A stretch of DNA of 54,988 bases, from contig JANYKI010000023.1 of the NCBI GenBank assembly GCA_025361645.1, positions 1-54,988 on the forward strand, in the 5' to 3' direction. Position 1 is the stretch's first letter, and every line of letters begins with the position of its first letter. Below the pieces are notes generated by a model. That model ran no database searches, was not told the origin of the DNA, and saw nothing but the letters and a program-made list of their open reading frames with translations. Positions 34,842-44,214 of this stretch are shown in pieces. The stretch is from Methanothrix sp. (GTDB lineage Archaea > Halobacteriota > Methanosarcinia > Methanotrichales > Methanotrichaceae). Position numbers and translations under genes: made by a program.

Positions 34842-36230
34842 ATGACAAAGGAATACAAAACAATTACTGAGATCTCCGGACCACTCATCTTCGTGGAGAA
34901 GACTGAGCCAGTGGGCTACATGGAGCTCGTCGAGATCAGGACGGGCGGAGAGATGAAGAGAGGTCAGGTGCTGGATTCCTCCGATGATATCGTGGTTATT
35001 CAGGTATTCGAGGGAACCGGCGGTCTGTCCAAGGATACTGCTGTCAGTTTCACCGGTGACGTCATCAAGATGCCACTTTCTCCCAGCATCGTGGGACGCG
35101 TTCTGTCCGGATCCGGGAAGCCCAGAGACGGCGGCCCGGAAATTGTGCCCGAGGTATTGAGAGATATCGCAGGAGCTGCCATCAATCCAGCTTCCCGTGG
35201 GAAGCCGCGCTCTTTCATTCAGACCGGCATCTCTACCATCGACGGGACAAACACACTGGTGCGCGGCCAGAAGCTGCCCATCTTCTCGGGAGCTGGTCTC
35301 CCCCACAACGATCTTGCTCTGCAGATCGCTCGCCAGGCCAAGGCATTGGGAGAAGCCGAGTCCTTCGCAGTTATCTTCTGCGCTATGGGCATCACCAACG
35401 AAGAGGCTCAGCACTTCCTGGCTGATTTCGAGAGGACAGGAGCCCTGGAGAGAGCAGTGGTGTTCCTCAATCTGGCCGACGATCCGGCTGTAGAGAGGAT
35501 TCTAACACCCAGACTGGGCCTGACCACTGCGGAGTATCTGGCCTTCGATCTGGACATGCACGTGCTCATCATCTACACGGACATGACCAACTATTGCGAA
35601 TCGCTCCGGCAAATGGGCGCGGCTCGTGAAGAGGTGCCAGGAAGACGCGGCTACCCGGGTTACATGTATACCGACCTGGCCTGCCAATATGAGAGAGCCG
35701 GCATCATCAAGGGCAGAAAGGGCTCTATCACCCAGTTCCCCATCCTGACCATGCCCGGCGACGACATCACTCACCCCATCCCGGATCTGTCCGGATACAT
35801 CACCGAGGGTCAGATCATCGTCTCCAGAGAGCTGCACAGAAAGGGCATTTATCCGCCCGTCGATATCAGACCAAGCTTAAGCCGCCTGATGAACTCTGGA
35901 ATCGGCAAGGGCCATACTCGCGAGGATCACAGAGCAGTATCGGATCAGCTCTATGCTTACTATGCAGAGGGCAATGATCTGCGCGGTCTCGCGGCCATTG
36001 TCGGTAAGGAGGCTCTCTCCGAACGCGACAAATTGGTCCTGGAGTTCGCCGATAAGTTCGAGAAGCGATTCGTCAATCAGGGCAGAGATGAGGATAGGTC
36101 TATCTTCGATACCCTCCAGATCGGATGGGATCTCCTGGCAGACCTGCCTGAAGCAATGCTCACCAGGATTGACGACAAATACATCAAGGCCTACCACCCC
36201 AAGTACGCAGCAAGCGCAGCGAAGAAGTGA
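34842..36230 (+). CDS. ahaB: A-type ATP synthase regulatory subunit B
   Basis: 462 residues, non-catalytic nucleotide-binding subunit. The position of the P-loop reads [14 protein letters not shown], which lacks the GKT of a working Walker A motif, as in all B subunits. Other family segments are [33 protein letters not shown]-like and [28 protein letters not shown] lies 8 bases before its ATG. An antisense frame of 342 codons over this gene has no family features. Confidence 0.98.
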   Translation: MTKEYKTITEISGPLIFVEKTEPVGYMELVEIRTGGEMKRGQVLDSSDDIVVIQVFEGTGGLSKDTAVSFTGDVIKMPLSPSIVGRVLSGSGKPRDGGPEIVPEVLRDIAGAAINPASRGKPRSFIQTGISTIDGTNTLVRGQKLPIFSGAGLPHNDLALQIARQAKALGEAESFAVIFCAMGITNEEAQHFLADFERTGALERAVVFLNLADDPAVERILTPRLGLTTAEYLAFDLDMHVLIIYTDMTNYCESLRQMGAAREEVPGRRGYPGYMYTDLACQYERAGIIKGRKGSITQFPILTMPGDDITHPIPDLSGYITEGQIIVSRELHRKGIYPPVDIRPSLSRLMNSGIGKGHTREDHRAVSDQLYAYYAEGNDLRGLAAIVGKEALSERDKLVLEFADKFEKRFVNQGRDEDRSIFDTLQIGWDLLADLPEAMLTRIDDKYIKAYHPKYAASAAKK

Positions 36231-36234
36231 GATC

Positions 36235-36936
36235 ATGGCCGTAATTCGAGGAACTAAACCGACCAGGTCAGTGCTGATCGCTCTCAAGAAAAGGATGAAG
36301 GTCGCAAAAACTGGTCACTCGCTCCTCAAAATGAAGCGTGACGGCCTCATGATTGAGTTCTTCGAGGTGCTAAACAAGGCCAAGACTGTCAGGAAAGAGC
36401 TGGTTGAAGCTCTGATCATAGCCGAGCAGAGACTTCAAATGGCTATGGCCATCGAGGGAACAGTTGCCATCGGAAGCGTGGCCTATTCCCTGCAAAAAGA
36501 GCCGGTCATACAGCTCGAATCCAGAAACATCATGGGTGTAGTGGTTCCCAAGATCGCCTCCGAAGCAGTGCGTAAGAAGATGTTCGAGCGAGGCTACGGC
36601 ATCATTGGGACCAGCGCCGCCATCGATGAGGCCGCTGACGCCTATGAGGGCTTGCTGGATAAAATCATCTTAGCTGCAGAGGTAGAGACCGCCATGATAA
36701 GGCTTGTCGAGGATATCGACAGCACTAAGAGGCGTGTCAATGCTCTGGAGTTCAAGGTGATTCCTGAACTCAAGGACACCGTCAAGTTCATCGCCATGGC
36801 CTTAGAGGAGATGGAAAGGGACAACGTGGTCAAGCTAAAGATGCTCAAGGGCAAGTCCGAGAGGAAAGCCGCAGTAGAAGAAGCCAAGAAGGAAGCGGAG
36901 AAAGCAGCAGAAGCGGCTGCTAAAGCTTCTGCTTGA
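36235..36936 (+). CDS. ahaD: A-type ATP synthase subunit D (central rotor stalk)
   Basis: 233 residues, long antiparallel coiled coil of the central stalk. Signatures: PTRSVLIALKKRMKVAKTGHSLLKMKRD at the N-terminal helix (split around positions 5-32) and RRVNALEFKVIPEL in the C-terminal helix. It ends in a Lys/Ala/Glu-rich tail. The frame is open for 94 codons upstream inside ahaB, but the ATG at 36235, 4 bp after the ahaB stop with GTGAGATC before it, starts the family homology. Confidence 0.96.
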   Translation: MAVIRGTKPTRSVLIALKKRMKVAKTGHSLLKMKRDGLMIEFFEVLNKAKTVRKELVEALIIAEQRLQMAMAIEGTVAIGSVAYSLQKEPVIQLESRNIMGVVVPKIASEAVRKKMFERGYGIIGTSAAIDEAADAYEGLLDKIILAAEVETAMIRLVEDIDSTKRRVNALEFKVIPELKDTVKFIAMALEEMERDNVVKLKMLKGKSERKAAVEEAKKEAEKAAEAAAKASA

Positions 36937-36945
36937 TCGGAAAAT

Positions 36946-37125
36946 ATGTCCAACTGGTTTGAGCGAAAAGCGGATGACTGGGTTGGGACGGCTGAGAAGA
37001 AGATGCGTCTTCTTCAGTGGTTGGTGTACATCACCAACCTCTACATTATTTTTGGAATTTTTGTGCTCATCTGGATCCTCTATGGGAAATACATTATAAG
37101 AGCATGGGAATATTATACTCAATAA
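36946..37125 (+). CDS. ahaG: small single-span membrane protein at the ahaG position
   Basis: 59 residues, starting MSNWFERKADDWVGTAEKK, then one strongly hydrophobic aromatic span (YITNLYIIFGIFVLIWILYG, about residues 28-47) and a short end with Lys/Arg (KYIIRAWEYYTQ), suggesting N-in orientation with a polar tail. It starts 9 bp after ahaD on the same strand, where Methanosarcina species carry ahaG. Its 3' end overlaps the convergent gene below by 32 bp. The gene symbol is positional; I could not compare sequences. Confidence 0.6.
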   Translation: MSNWFERKADDWVGTAEKKMRLLQWLVYITNLYIIFGIFVLIWILYGKYIIRAWEYYTQ

Positions 37126-37438
37126 TATCCTTTAAATCCGAGATCTCCTTCTGAGTCATCTCATTGATGCTATGTGAATTGTAGCTCCCCGTTAAATCAA
37201 AATAAACATAGCCGCCTTTGACGAAGACGTCCTTGCCTTGCAGACTGCTTTTGAGGTCATCCATCAGATAAGCATACTGTCTTTGATTGAGCCCGGAAGC
37301 GTCCACATCCGCCAAGGTAACTGTATTGTTTCCGATCATTAGGCTGGACGGCGAAATAACATTCATTATAGTGCCCTGCATATCGAAGTATGAAGCCTGC
37401 AGCAGCAAAATAACGGGAATTAGGGCAAGCGCATTCAT
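37094..37438 (-). CDS. small exported protein, weakly thermonuclease-like
   Basis: 114 residues. The first 16 residues (MNALALIPVILLLQAS) look like a short signal peptide or anchor. The core pattern NNTVTLADVDASGLNQRQYAYLM then LQGKDVFVKG resembles the strand-turn of staphylococcal-nuclease-like domains (TVRLADVDAPE), but the catalytic Arg-Asp-Glu set is not apparent and the domain is short. Its end overlaps the ahaG-like gene. Possibly a truncated or non-enzymatic relative. Confidence 0.5.
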   Translation of the reverse strand: MNALALIPVILLLQASYFDMQGTIMNVISPSSLMIGNNTVTLADVDASGLNQRQYAYLMDDLKSSLQGKDVFVKGGYVYFDLTGSYNSHSINEMTQKEISDLKDIIEYNIPMLL

Positions 37439-37485
37439 GAATAGTTATGCTGTAATCCTGATAATATAAATGTATTGATTTTTGT

Positions 37486-38916
37486 TTAGCATTCATCTCG
37501 ATTGCGAAGAAAGGCCGCCGCTGCCCCCAGTATGCATAATGCCGCCGCAATGATCATCACATTGCTTATGGTAAGACTGAGAAGCTGTGGCTTCGCGTCT
37601 ATTGTCGGGCCGTGATAGCCGGCAAGGTTTAATTGCATCGATAAGAGAAGGGTGGAGATCGAGACTCCCAGGGACATACCCATATTTCTTATAGCCGAAG
37701 AGAGACTGGACGCTGTGCTAAGCATCTCTCTTGGCAGGGCATTCATGATCTCGGTATTGATGGGGCTTTGAAATAGCATGCTTCCCAGCCCCATGATTAC
37801 AAAGGAGAAGTAAATCGTGGAAAGATCATCTCTCGTAATGCCGCTTCCCATGAAAAGGAGGGACGCTGCTACGATTATCATGCCCAGGGCGGAATTGTAG
37901 CGAAAGTGATATCGGTCATATATCCAGCCGCCCAGTGGTGATCCAAAGGCCATTATGGCCGGCACAATGAGAAATACGCTGCCCACTTGGGAGGGCGAGT
38001 AGCCCATGACGCCCTGGAAATAAAAGGGACCCAGGATGAACACGGAGAAGCTGGAAATGATGAATAAGATTATGGCGATTATGGGCAGGACGAACTTTTT
38101 TACCCGGAAGATGGAAAGGTCCAAAAGAGGGGACTTTTGATGCGATTCGATCCAGACAAATGCCGGCAGTGATAACGTAGCCAGCAGGAAGAAGGGATCC
38201 TCTGCAATAAAAAGGGCGGTGTTGCTGGAAAGATCGCCTAGAAACAGCATCAAAGATACTATGAAGATAATAAGCACAGTCGCTCCACGCCAGTCTAAGT
38301 CCAGTTTTTTCGATATCGTTTCCTCGATTTTCATGTACTTGGCGGCAAGGGCTAAGAGCACAATGCCTATGGGCAGATTGATGAGAAAAATGTATTTCCA
38401 GCCCATGTAGTCCACCAAATAACCTCCCAATATTGGTCCGGCAATGCTGGCCAAAGAGACGGTAGTGCCGATGTAACCCATGGCTCTGCCCTGTTCCCCG
38501 CGATGATAAATCTGGAAGATTATGGCCGTGCTGATGGAAAAGGACATGGCAGCTCCGGCAGCCTGAACCGTCCGAAAGAAGATGAGCATGCTAAGGGTAG
38601 TGGAAAGACCGCAGGCGACCGATGCCATCGTGAAGATGACAAATCCTGCCAAAAAGAGCCGAAACTTTCCGGTTCGCTCTGCAATTTTGCCGAAAATCAT
38701 GAGCAGACTGGTCACAGTGACCAGGTAGGAGGTTATCACCCACTGAGTCTGGGCTACATCGGCCTGAAAATAGCGGGTGATGGTGGGAAGGGCAATGGAT
38801 ACTACTGAGCCGTCGATGACAAACATGAATATGCCGAGCAAGATGATGAAGGCCAGAACATTTCTGCCGGCCACAGGCAATTCAGATGAATCAATCACAG
38901 CAAGGCAAGAACGCAT
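37486..38916 (-). CDS. MFS multidrug-type exporter (DHA2 family, 14 spans)
   Basis: 476 residues, polytopic. After a 17-residue N-terminal tail the first helix holds FMFVIDGSVVSIALPTI, the D1 motif of DHA2 drug:H+ antiporters (LDxTIVNVALP type); VITSYLVTVTSLLMIFGKIAERTGKF is motif A, and GPILGGYLVDYMGWKYIFLINLPIG is motif C. The length suits 14 membrane helices. It is followed on the same strand, after 6 bp, by no partner but preceded by an NAD-kinase-like gene (6 bp gap), so the two may be co-transcribed. Substrate unknown. Confidence 0.9.
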   Translation of the reverse strand: MRSCLAVIDSSELPVAGRNVLAFIILLGIFMFVIDGSVVSIALPTITRYFQADVAQTQWVITSYLVTVTSLLMIFGKIAERTGKFRLFLAGFVIFTMASVACGLSTTLSMLIFFRTVQAAGAAMSFSISTAIIFQIYHRGEQGRAMGYIGTTVSLASIAGPILGGYLVDYMGWKYIFLINLPIGIVLLALAAKYMKIEETISKKLDLDWRGATVLIIFIVSLMLFLGDLSSNTALFIAEDPFFLLATLSLPAFVWIESHQKSPLLDLSIFRVKKFVLPIIAIILFIISSFSVFILGPFYFQGVMGYSPSQVGSVFLIVPAIMAFGSPLGGWIYDRYHFRYNSALGMIIVAASLLFMGSGITRDDLSTIYFSFVIMGLGSMLFQSPINTEIMNALPREMLSTASSLSSAIRNMGMSLGVSISTLLLSMQLNLAGYHGPTIDAKPQLLSLTISNVMIIAAALCILGAAAAFLRNRDEC

Positions 38917-38922
38917 GAAGGG

Positions 38923-40050
38923 CTATATATGTAGCGCTGATGCCGCAGCCGTCTCTTTTCTCTGCGCGATGCGATATCCTGTAACCACCATTCTCTTCCC
39001 GACCAGGATTCGATCCATCTCTAGGTCGCCCGTGTCCACCAATAGTTGCGGCAGCTCCGCCAGCTTATGGGGCGTGGATACTATTATCAAATTCTCCACA
39101 CCTGCGCGTCGCAGGACAGAAGCGCTGATCTGCTGGCTGCCCCGTCCCAGTATGAAGCCTTGAGCGCCGATGGGGCTGACAATGACCTTAACGCTCTTTT
39201 CTCTGTCCAGCAAGGCCAAGAGGTCTCTCTCCGAGGCGTCCTTCTGCTGTAGCCTTCCCTCCTGAATAACGTCCACGCCAAGCAGGGTCTTCTCCACGCC
39301 TAAAAGCTTTGCAATCCTGGCTGTGGTAGTGCCCGCCCCCAAAATGTAGGCAGAGCCGTCTCTCATGAATTCGGAGGCGAAGAGTGCGATCTGATCCTTG
39401 AACTCTTCCTCGCTTGAGGTGCTATAGATCCTTTTTCGCTCCTGCACCAGCACAGGTTGGTAGGGCGTTTTGGCTATGGCATAAAGCCTGGTCTGCAGCT
39501 CTCCGGCCCGGTAGAGCTCCTCGTCCACATCCACAATCTCCGTATCACGGGCCTTAAGTTCGCCTCGCACAAAGCCCAGAGCCAGCTCTGCCGCTGCCTG
39601 GGGGCTGATGGCAAAGACGCCGGAATGCATCTTCACTCCCGCCGGGATGCCCAGGATGGGGCGCATGCCAGCGCGGCTGGCCACATCTCGCGCCGTTCCG
39701 TCGCCTCCGCAAAATAGAATCAAATCGACGCCGTTTTCCAGGAAGGCCTGGCAAGCCAGTTTCGTATCCTCTGAGCTGGACTCATCTCTAGCTACGTAGG
39801 CCACAGTGTATGGCAGGCCGCATTGCAACAGTACATCTTCACCCATCTCGCCGCTGGCGGTAAAAAAGAGAAGGTCCGCCTCCCGGGAAAGCAAATGCAA
39901 GCACGCTCGTGCGCGCACGGCTGCCTGGGGCTTTGCGCCCCTGGCCAGGGCAGCCGCCGCCAGGCCGTCCGTGCCTTTCAAGCCCACGGCCCCGCCCATG
40001 CCAGCTATGGGATTGATCAGAAATCCGATCTTTCCCACTCTTGCAACCAT
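38923..40050 (-). CDS. NAD kinase-like protein (ATP-NAD/AcoX kinase family)
   Basis: 375 residues. The diacylglycerol/NAD-kinase fold is shown by GKIGFLINPIAGMGG at the N-terminus and LILFCGGDGTARDV, the GGDG nucleotide-binding motif, near residue 115. The C-terminal half (VIVSPIGAQGFILGRGSQQIS) is typical of the larger AcoX/COG3199 branch, which is longer than PpnK-type NAD kinases. It could phosphorylate NAD or another diphosphate-linked metabolite. Start ATG at 40050 overlaps the TrpB2 stop by 1 base (TGATG); TTG at 40053 is the alternative. Confidence 0.82.
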   Translation of the reverse strand: MVARVGKIGFLINPIAGMGGAVGLKGTDGLAAAALARGAKPQAAVRARACLHLLSREADLLFFTASGEMGEDVLLQCGLPYTVAYVARDESSSEDTKLACQAFLENGVDLILFCGGDGTARDVASRAGMRPILGIPAGVKMHSGVFAISPQAAAELALGFVRGELKARDTEIVDVDEELYRAGELQTRLYAIAKTPYQPVLVQERKRIYSTSSEEEFKDQIALFASEFMRDGSAYILGAGTTTARIAKLLGVEKTLLGVDVIQEGRLQQKDASERDLLALLDREKSVKVIVSPIGAQGFILGRGSQQISASVLRRAGVENLIIVSTPHKLAELPQLLVDTGDLEMDRILVGKRMVVTGYRIAQRKETAAASALHI

Positions 40051-41402
40051 CAAACCCGGGGCAGCTTAGCCAGGGACTGCTTGACCAGATCAGCTGGATA
40101 CTCGTAGTCCACCAGTTTGCCGTCGTTGTAGGCATCATAGGCAGCCATGTCGAAGTGGCCGTGTCCGGTTAGGGAGATGAAGATGGTCTTGGCCTCGCCC
40201 GTCTTCTTGCACCTTCGCGCCTCGTCAATGGCGGGCTTGATGGCGTGAGCCGCTTCCGGAGCTGGAATTATGCCTTCGCTGCGAGCAAAGAGGGTGGCAG
40301 CTTCGAAGACCTCGTTCTGCTGCAGAGCCGTGGCTTCAATCAGGCCGTCATGCACCAGATTGCAAAGCAAGGGGGCATCTCCGTGGTAGCGCAGGCCGCC
40401 AGCATGGATGCCGGGCGGGATGAAGTCATGCCCCAGAGTGTACATCTTGATCACAGGAGCCATGCCGGCTGTGTCGCCGAAGTCGTAGGCATAAAGCCCT
40501 TTGGTGAGTGTGGGACAGGCGGATGGCTCGCAGGCCACCATGCGTAGGTCCTTCTTGTCCTTCAGCTTGTCGGGGATGAAGGGGAAGACCATACCTGGGA
40601 AGTTGCTTCCTCCGCCGCAGCAGCCGTACATGATATCCGGATAGTCGTCGGCCAGATCGAACTGCTTCTTCAGCTCCAGACCTTCGATGGTTTGATGGAG
40701 CAGAACATGGTTGAGCACAGAACCCAGGGCATAATTGGTATCACTGTGGCTGGCCGCGTCCTCCACTGCCTCGGAGATGGCGATGCCTAAGGAGCCCGGG
40801 GTGTCGGGCATCTCGGCCAGGATCTTTCTGCCGAAATTGGTCTTATCGGACGGGCTGGCGAAGCAATCTGCGCCCCAGACGCGCATGGCGCTCTTACGGT
40901 AGGGCTTGCTGTCGAAACTTGATCGGACCATGTAAACGGTGCACTTCAGGCCGAAGAGGCAGGTGGCCAAAGAGAGAGCCGAGCCCCACTGCCCGGCGCC
41001 TGTCTCCGTGGCCAGCCGCTCAATGCCCTCTTTCATGTTGTAGTAGGCCTGGGGTACGGCAGTATTGGGCTTGTGGCTGCCGGCCGGGCTTACGCCTTCG
41101 TATTTGTAGTAGATCTTGGCCGGGGTCTGCAAAGCCTTCTCCAGGGCGGCGGCCCGGTAGAGGGGCGTAGGCCTCCAGAGCCGGTAGATGTCGCGTACCT
41201 CTTCCGGGATGTCTATCCAGCGATCTGTGCTCATCTCCTGTTGGATGAGGGCTTTGGGAAAGATCATCTCCATATCCCCGGCAGAGAGGGGCTTTAGCGT
41301 CCCGGGATGCAGAGGCGGGTCCAGGGGTGTGGGCATATCGGCGGCTACATTGTACCACTTTTTGGGGATCTCTTCCTCGTCGAGCAAATACTTGATCTTC
41401 AT
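40050..41402 (-). CDS. trpB2: tryptophan synthase beta-like, TrpB2 type
   Basis: About 450 residues, PLP-dependent. TrpB2-type markers are the long N-terminus ([17 protein letters not shown]), [13 protein letters not shown], and the PLP lysine in [14 protein letters not shown]; the glycine loop is [11 protein letters not shown]. TrpB2 proteins make tryptophan from indole and serine or phosphoserine, often acting without the classical alpha subunit. The GTG at 41411 is in frame, but the ATG at 41402 has GGAG at good distance. It is followed by the NAD-kinase-like gene with a 1-base overlap. A TGTACA box lies at its promoter. Confidence 0.93.
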   Translation of the reverse strand: MKIKYLLDEEEIPKKWYNVAADMPTPLDPPLHPGTLKPLSAGDMEMIFPKALIQQEMSTDRWIDIPEEVRDIYRLWRPTPLYRAAALEKALQTPAKIYYKYEGVSPAGSHKPNTAVPQAYYNMKEGIERLATETGAGQWGSALSLATCLFGLKCTVYMVRSSFDSKPYRKSAMRVWGADCFASPSDKTNFGRKILAEMPDTPGSLGIAISEAVEDAASHSDTNYALGSVLNHVLLHQTIEGLELKKQFDLADDYPDIMYGCCGGGSNFPGMVFPFIPDKLKDKKDLRMVACEPSACPTLTKGLYAYDFGDTAGMAPVIKMYTLGHDFIPPGIHAGGLRYHGDAPLLCNLVHDGLIEATALQQNEVFEAATLFARSEGIIPAPEAAHAIKPAIDEARRCKKTGEAKTIFISLTGHGHFDMAAYDAYNDGKLVDYEYPADLVKQSLAKLPRV

Positions 41403-41425
41403 CTGGGACACTCCATCTTTAAACT

Positions 41426-41472
41426 ACGATGTGATCTTGTGTACATCGTTGTTATTATCTGATTTATTTAAA
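41426..41472 (-). promoter_or_regulatory. trpB2 promoter with TGTACA (TRP-box-like) dyad
   Basis: On the minus strand TTTAAATAAATC (41461-41472) is TATA-like, and TGTACA at 41440-41445 falls about 25 bases downstream, at the expected start site. The box lies inside the inverted repeat ACGATGT (41426-41432) / ACATCGT (41443-41449). TGTACA is the known TRP box bound by TrpY in Methanothermobacter, where trpB2 is a target; whether a TrpY homologue exists here is not shown. Confidence 0.5.
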
Positions 41473-41541
41473 GGCTTTGAATGGGTCGGAAGAGTTTTCG
41501 CCTGATATTATTTTGGGCTGCAAGGTAAGGATTTATTTATC

Positions 41542-42831
41542 ATGGATGAGATGGCCTTTGCCATGAGTGGCCAAACCCTGTCTGAGAAGATATTGTCTAT
41601 TGCCTCGCAAAAAGAGGTACATGCTGGCGAGTTCGTCATGGCGGACATAGACGGCGCCATGATCCACGATATCACCGGCCCGCTGGCGGTCAAGGGATTT
41701 TATGAGATCGCGGGCAGGGATGCCCGGGTATGGGACCCTGCTAAAATTGTCCTTCTCTTCGATCATCAGGTTCCTGCGGACAGCCTGAAGGCGGCTGAGA
41801 ATCATATCATGCTGCGCAAGTTCGCGCAGGAGCAGGGCATCTTAAACTACGACATATTCTGCGGCGTATGCCACCAGGTCATGCCGGAGAAGGGGCATGT
41901 GCTGCCAGGGCAAATCATCCTGGGTACAGACTCACATACCTGCACCTACGGAGCTTTGGGGGCCTTCGCCACCGGCGTCGGATCCACGGACATGTCATCC
42001 GTCTTTGCCACGGGCAAGCTCTGGTTCATGGTGCCCAAAACCCTGCAGATAATGATTGAAGGAAGGCTGCCCTCCCGCGTCACCTCCAAGGACGCAGTGC
42101 TGAAGATCATTGGCGATATCGGGGCGGACGGAGCGAACTATCTGGCCTGCGAATTCTTGGGCGAAGCCGCGACGCGCATGAGCATCCCGGAGAGAATGAC
42201 GGTATCCAACATGGCCATTGAGATGGGGGCCAAGGCCGGCATCTTCGAGACGGATGAGACCACCATAAAGTATCTGGAGGGCCGGGTGAAGGACAGTGCG
42301 GCCATTCGTGAGGGCATCGTGCGAACCGATGAGGATGCCGCCTTCACCAGGAAGAGCTGGAATGTCAGCGATCTGGAGCCGCAAATAGCGCTGCCCCACA
42401 ACGTGGACAATGTTTTGCCCATAAGCCAGGTGCCGGAGACGAAGCTTGATCAGGTGTTCCTGGGCTCGTGCACCAACGGCCGATTCGAGGACCTCCTGCT
42501 TGCTTCACAGATGATGAAGGGCGAGCCTGTGGCCAAAGGCGTGCGCATGATTGTGGTGCCCGCCAGCCGGGAGGAGTACATGAAATGTCTGCATGCTGGC
42601 CTCATAGAGAAGTTCATGGAGGCGGGGGCCATGTTTGAGTCAGCCTGCTGCGGACCGTGCATGGGCGGAAGCTTTGGCCTGCTGGGTGCGGGCGAGCGCT
42701 GCCTCTCCACGTCGAACCGCAACTTCGTAGGCAGGCAGGGAAGCCCCCAGGCTTTTGTCTACCTCTGCTCGCCCGCCACGGCCGGTGCCAGCGCCATCAC
42801 CGGGTACATCACCGACCCACGGGAGATTTGA
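41542..42831 (+). CDS. hacA: homoaconitase / 3-isopropylmalate dehydratase large subunit
   Basis: 429 residues, [4Fe-4S] dehydratase large subunit of the archaeal IPMI/homoaconitase branch. Cluster ligands are Cys in [12 protein letters not shown] and the pair in [30 protein letters not shown] is the substrate-domain signature. With a homocitrate-synthase-like gene in the same window, a role in 2-oxosuberate elongation for coenzyme B is plausible; leucine synthesis is the alternative, as specificity is set by the small subunit, which is not here. It diverges from trpB2 over 139 bp. GGTAAGGA precedes the ATG. Confidence 0.85.
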   Translation: MDEMAFAMSGQTLSEKILSIASQKEVHAGEFVMADIDGAMIHDITGPLAVKGFYEIAGRDARVWDPAKIVLLFDHQVPADSLKAAENHIMLRKFAQEQGILNYDIFCGVCHQVMPEKGHVLPGQIILGTDSHTCTYGALGAFATGVGSTDMSSVFATGKLWFMVPKTLQIMIEGRLPSRVTSKDAVLKIIGDIGADGANYLACEFLGEAATRMSIPERMTVSNMAIEMGAKAGIFETDETTIKYLEGRVKDSAAIREGIVRTDEDAAFTRKSWNVSDLEPQIALPHNVDNVLPISQVPETKLDQVFLGSCTNGRFEDLLLASQMMKGEPVAKGVRMIVVPASREEYMKCLHAGLIEKFMEAGAMFESACCGPCMGGSFGLLGAGERCLSTSNRNFVGRQGSPQAFVYLCSPATAGASAITGYITDPREI

Positions 42832-42857
42832 TTAATAGTAATTTCGGGATAAATCGA

Positions 42858-43664
42858 ATGAAGATCGCACTCAAGCTCGCCTACCTGGGCGACAACTACT
42901 ACGGCTTTCAGCGCCAGCCGGATTTGGTCACAGTCGATTCCGTGGTTAGGAAGGCGCTGGCCCAAATTGGCGTCATTCACGGCGACTTCTGCTACGCCGG
43001 CAGAACGGACCGGGGCGTTTCGGCTCTGGGCCAGGTGATCGACTTTTGGATCGATGAGGACAAGGCCAAGTTGACCCGACCGCGCTGCGTGAACGGCCGG
43101 CTGCCCCGTGACATCTGGACCTGGGCCTGGGCCAAAGCCCCCATAGGTTTCAGTGCCCGCTGGAATGCCCAGTGGCGGGAGTACCGTTATCTTTTATGGC
43201 ATCCGGGCCTCGACCTGGAGAGGATGCACGCGGCGGCAGCGCTGCTTTTGGGCGAGCACGACTTTAGAAACTTCTCCTCGGCCAAGGTGGATACGGTGAA
43301 GACGCTGCAAAAATTGCAGATCTCTGAGGAGGGCGGGCTTTTCGTCTTCGACATTCGGGCCAACGGCTTTCTCTGGAATATGGTGCGAAAGATAGTGGGC
43401 GCTCTGGAGAAGGTGGGGGCGGGCCAGAAGGACATGAGCTGGTTCTCAGATCTCCTGCGCCCGGAGCTGAACCACGGCGCACCTACAGCTCCCGCGGACG
43501 GGCTGATCCTCATGGATGTGGGCTACGAGGGGCTGGACTGGCAGGTGGACGAGTACTCTCGGGCACGGGCGGCGACGAGCCTGGCGGCCACCGTGCAGAG
43601 CAGGATGGCCAGGGCGAGCGTGGCCAGGGTGATGGAAAGGGCAATGACGGAGGAGAGAGTTTAA
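42858..43664 (+). CDS. truA: tRNA pseudouridine(38-40) synthase
   Basis: 268 residues. Isomerises uridines in the anticodon arm of tRNAs. The N-terminus KIALKLAYLGDNYYGFQRQP is typical, and the catalytic Asp lies in YAGRTDRGVSALGQV. ARWNAQWREYRYLLW and NGFLWNMVRKIVGAL are other family signatures. The frame is open 67 codons upstream inside the homoaconitase gene, but the family homology begins at the ATG at 42858, 26 bp after that gene's stop. The end overlaps the convergent small gene by 4 bp. Confidence 0.94.
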   Translation: MKIALKLAYLGDNYYGFQRQPDLVTVDSVVRKALAQIGVIHGDFCYAGRTDRGVSALGQVIDFWIDEDKAKLTRPRCVNGRLPRDIWTWAWAKAPIGFSARWNAQWREYRYLLWHPGLDLERMHAAAALLLGEHDFRNFSSAKVDTVKTLQKLQISEEGGLFVFDIRANGFLWNMVRKIVGALEKVGAGQKDMSWFSDLLRPELNHGAPTAPADGLILMDVGYEGLDWQVDEYSRARAATSLAATVQSRMARASVARVMERAMTEERV

Positions 43665-44023
43665 TCGCTCCACCAATCCAGGGATTTTTTCTGCAATTGC
43701 ACAGTGGTATATTTTTCTTTGAACTCAGCCAATCCGCCTGCCCAGTCAAGACGGAGCTTTTTTCGCTTCGGTCGGCATTCTTTTTCAGCGAGGTATAACG
43801 CGAAATCCAAAACCGTTTGCTGGTGTTGTGGAGAAAGCCTAGCCATGAGTTCAGAGATCTGGTCCATCGATCTATCTTGACGGGTTATGGCGGATATATT
43901 TTCCTGCTTGAGTTGCACAATCCGCTCAAGCATAGGCAACCGCATTTTGGAGGGCACTAGGCTCTGCCGGGTGGCCTCATCCACGTGAATGCATGCTTCT
44001 GGGCAGGATTTGTAGGCGGACAA
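43661..44023 (-). CDS. VapB/DUF2281-like antitoxin-type protein, no toxin next to it
   Basis: 120 residues as drawn, though the true start may be an internal Met at 43945, 43933 or 43867. The C-terminal part matches DUF2281/VapB-like antitoxins: LSPQHQQTVLDFALYLAEK, then LRLDWAGGLAEFKEKYTTVQLQKKSLDWW, split as LDWAGGL and QLQKKSLDW. Such proteins usually precede a PIN toxin, but none follows: the gene ends inside the truA 3' end. It is either an orphan antitoxin or a stand-alone regulator. Confidence 0.62.
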   Translation of the reverse strand: MSAYKSCPEACIHVDEATRQSLVPSKMRLPMLERIVQLKQENISAITRQDRSMDQISELMARLSPQHQQTVLDFALYLAEKECRPKRKKLRLDWAGGLAEFKEKYTTVQLQKKSLDWWSD

Positions 44024-44214
44024 GGCTCGCGGGCGCTGGCTGGAGCAGGCCAGAGGTCATTTTACAGAAGAGAATTGCAAGAGCGATGGTGGCGAGGAAG
44101 AAATTTTTTTCGAAATATGTAGGGCAAGCTCTTATCAATTTCTAGCGTCATATGCGATCCAGTAGTTATATATAATATTATGTACGATAAAGTATTATTC
44201 TCACGGTGGGGTTT

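Noticed and set aside
34386-35414. 342-codon open frame antisense to ahaA and ahaB
   Set aside because: It lies wholly over highly conserved coding sequence on the other strand, shows no family motif, and its openness follows from codon bias of the real genes.
35953-36234. 94-codon N-terminal extension of ahaD
   Set aside because: It overlaps ahaB in another frame; family homology and a ribosome site support the ATG at 36235.
42657-42857. 67-codon N-terminal extension of truA
   Set aside because: It overlaps the conserved end of the homoaconitase-like gene; TruA homology starts at 42858.
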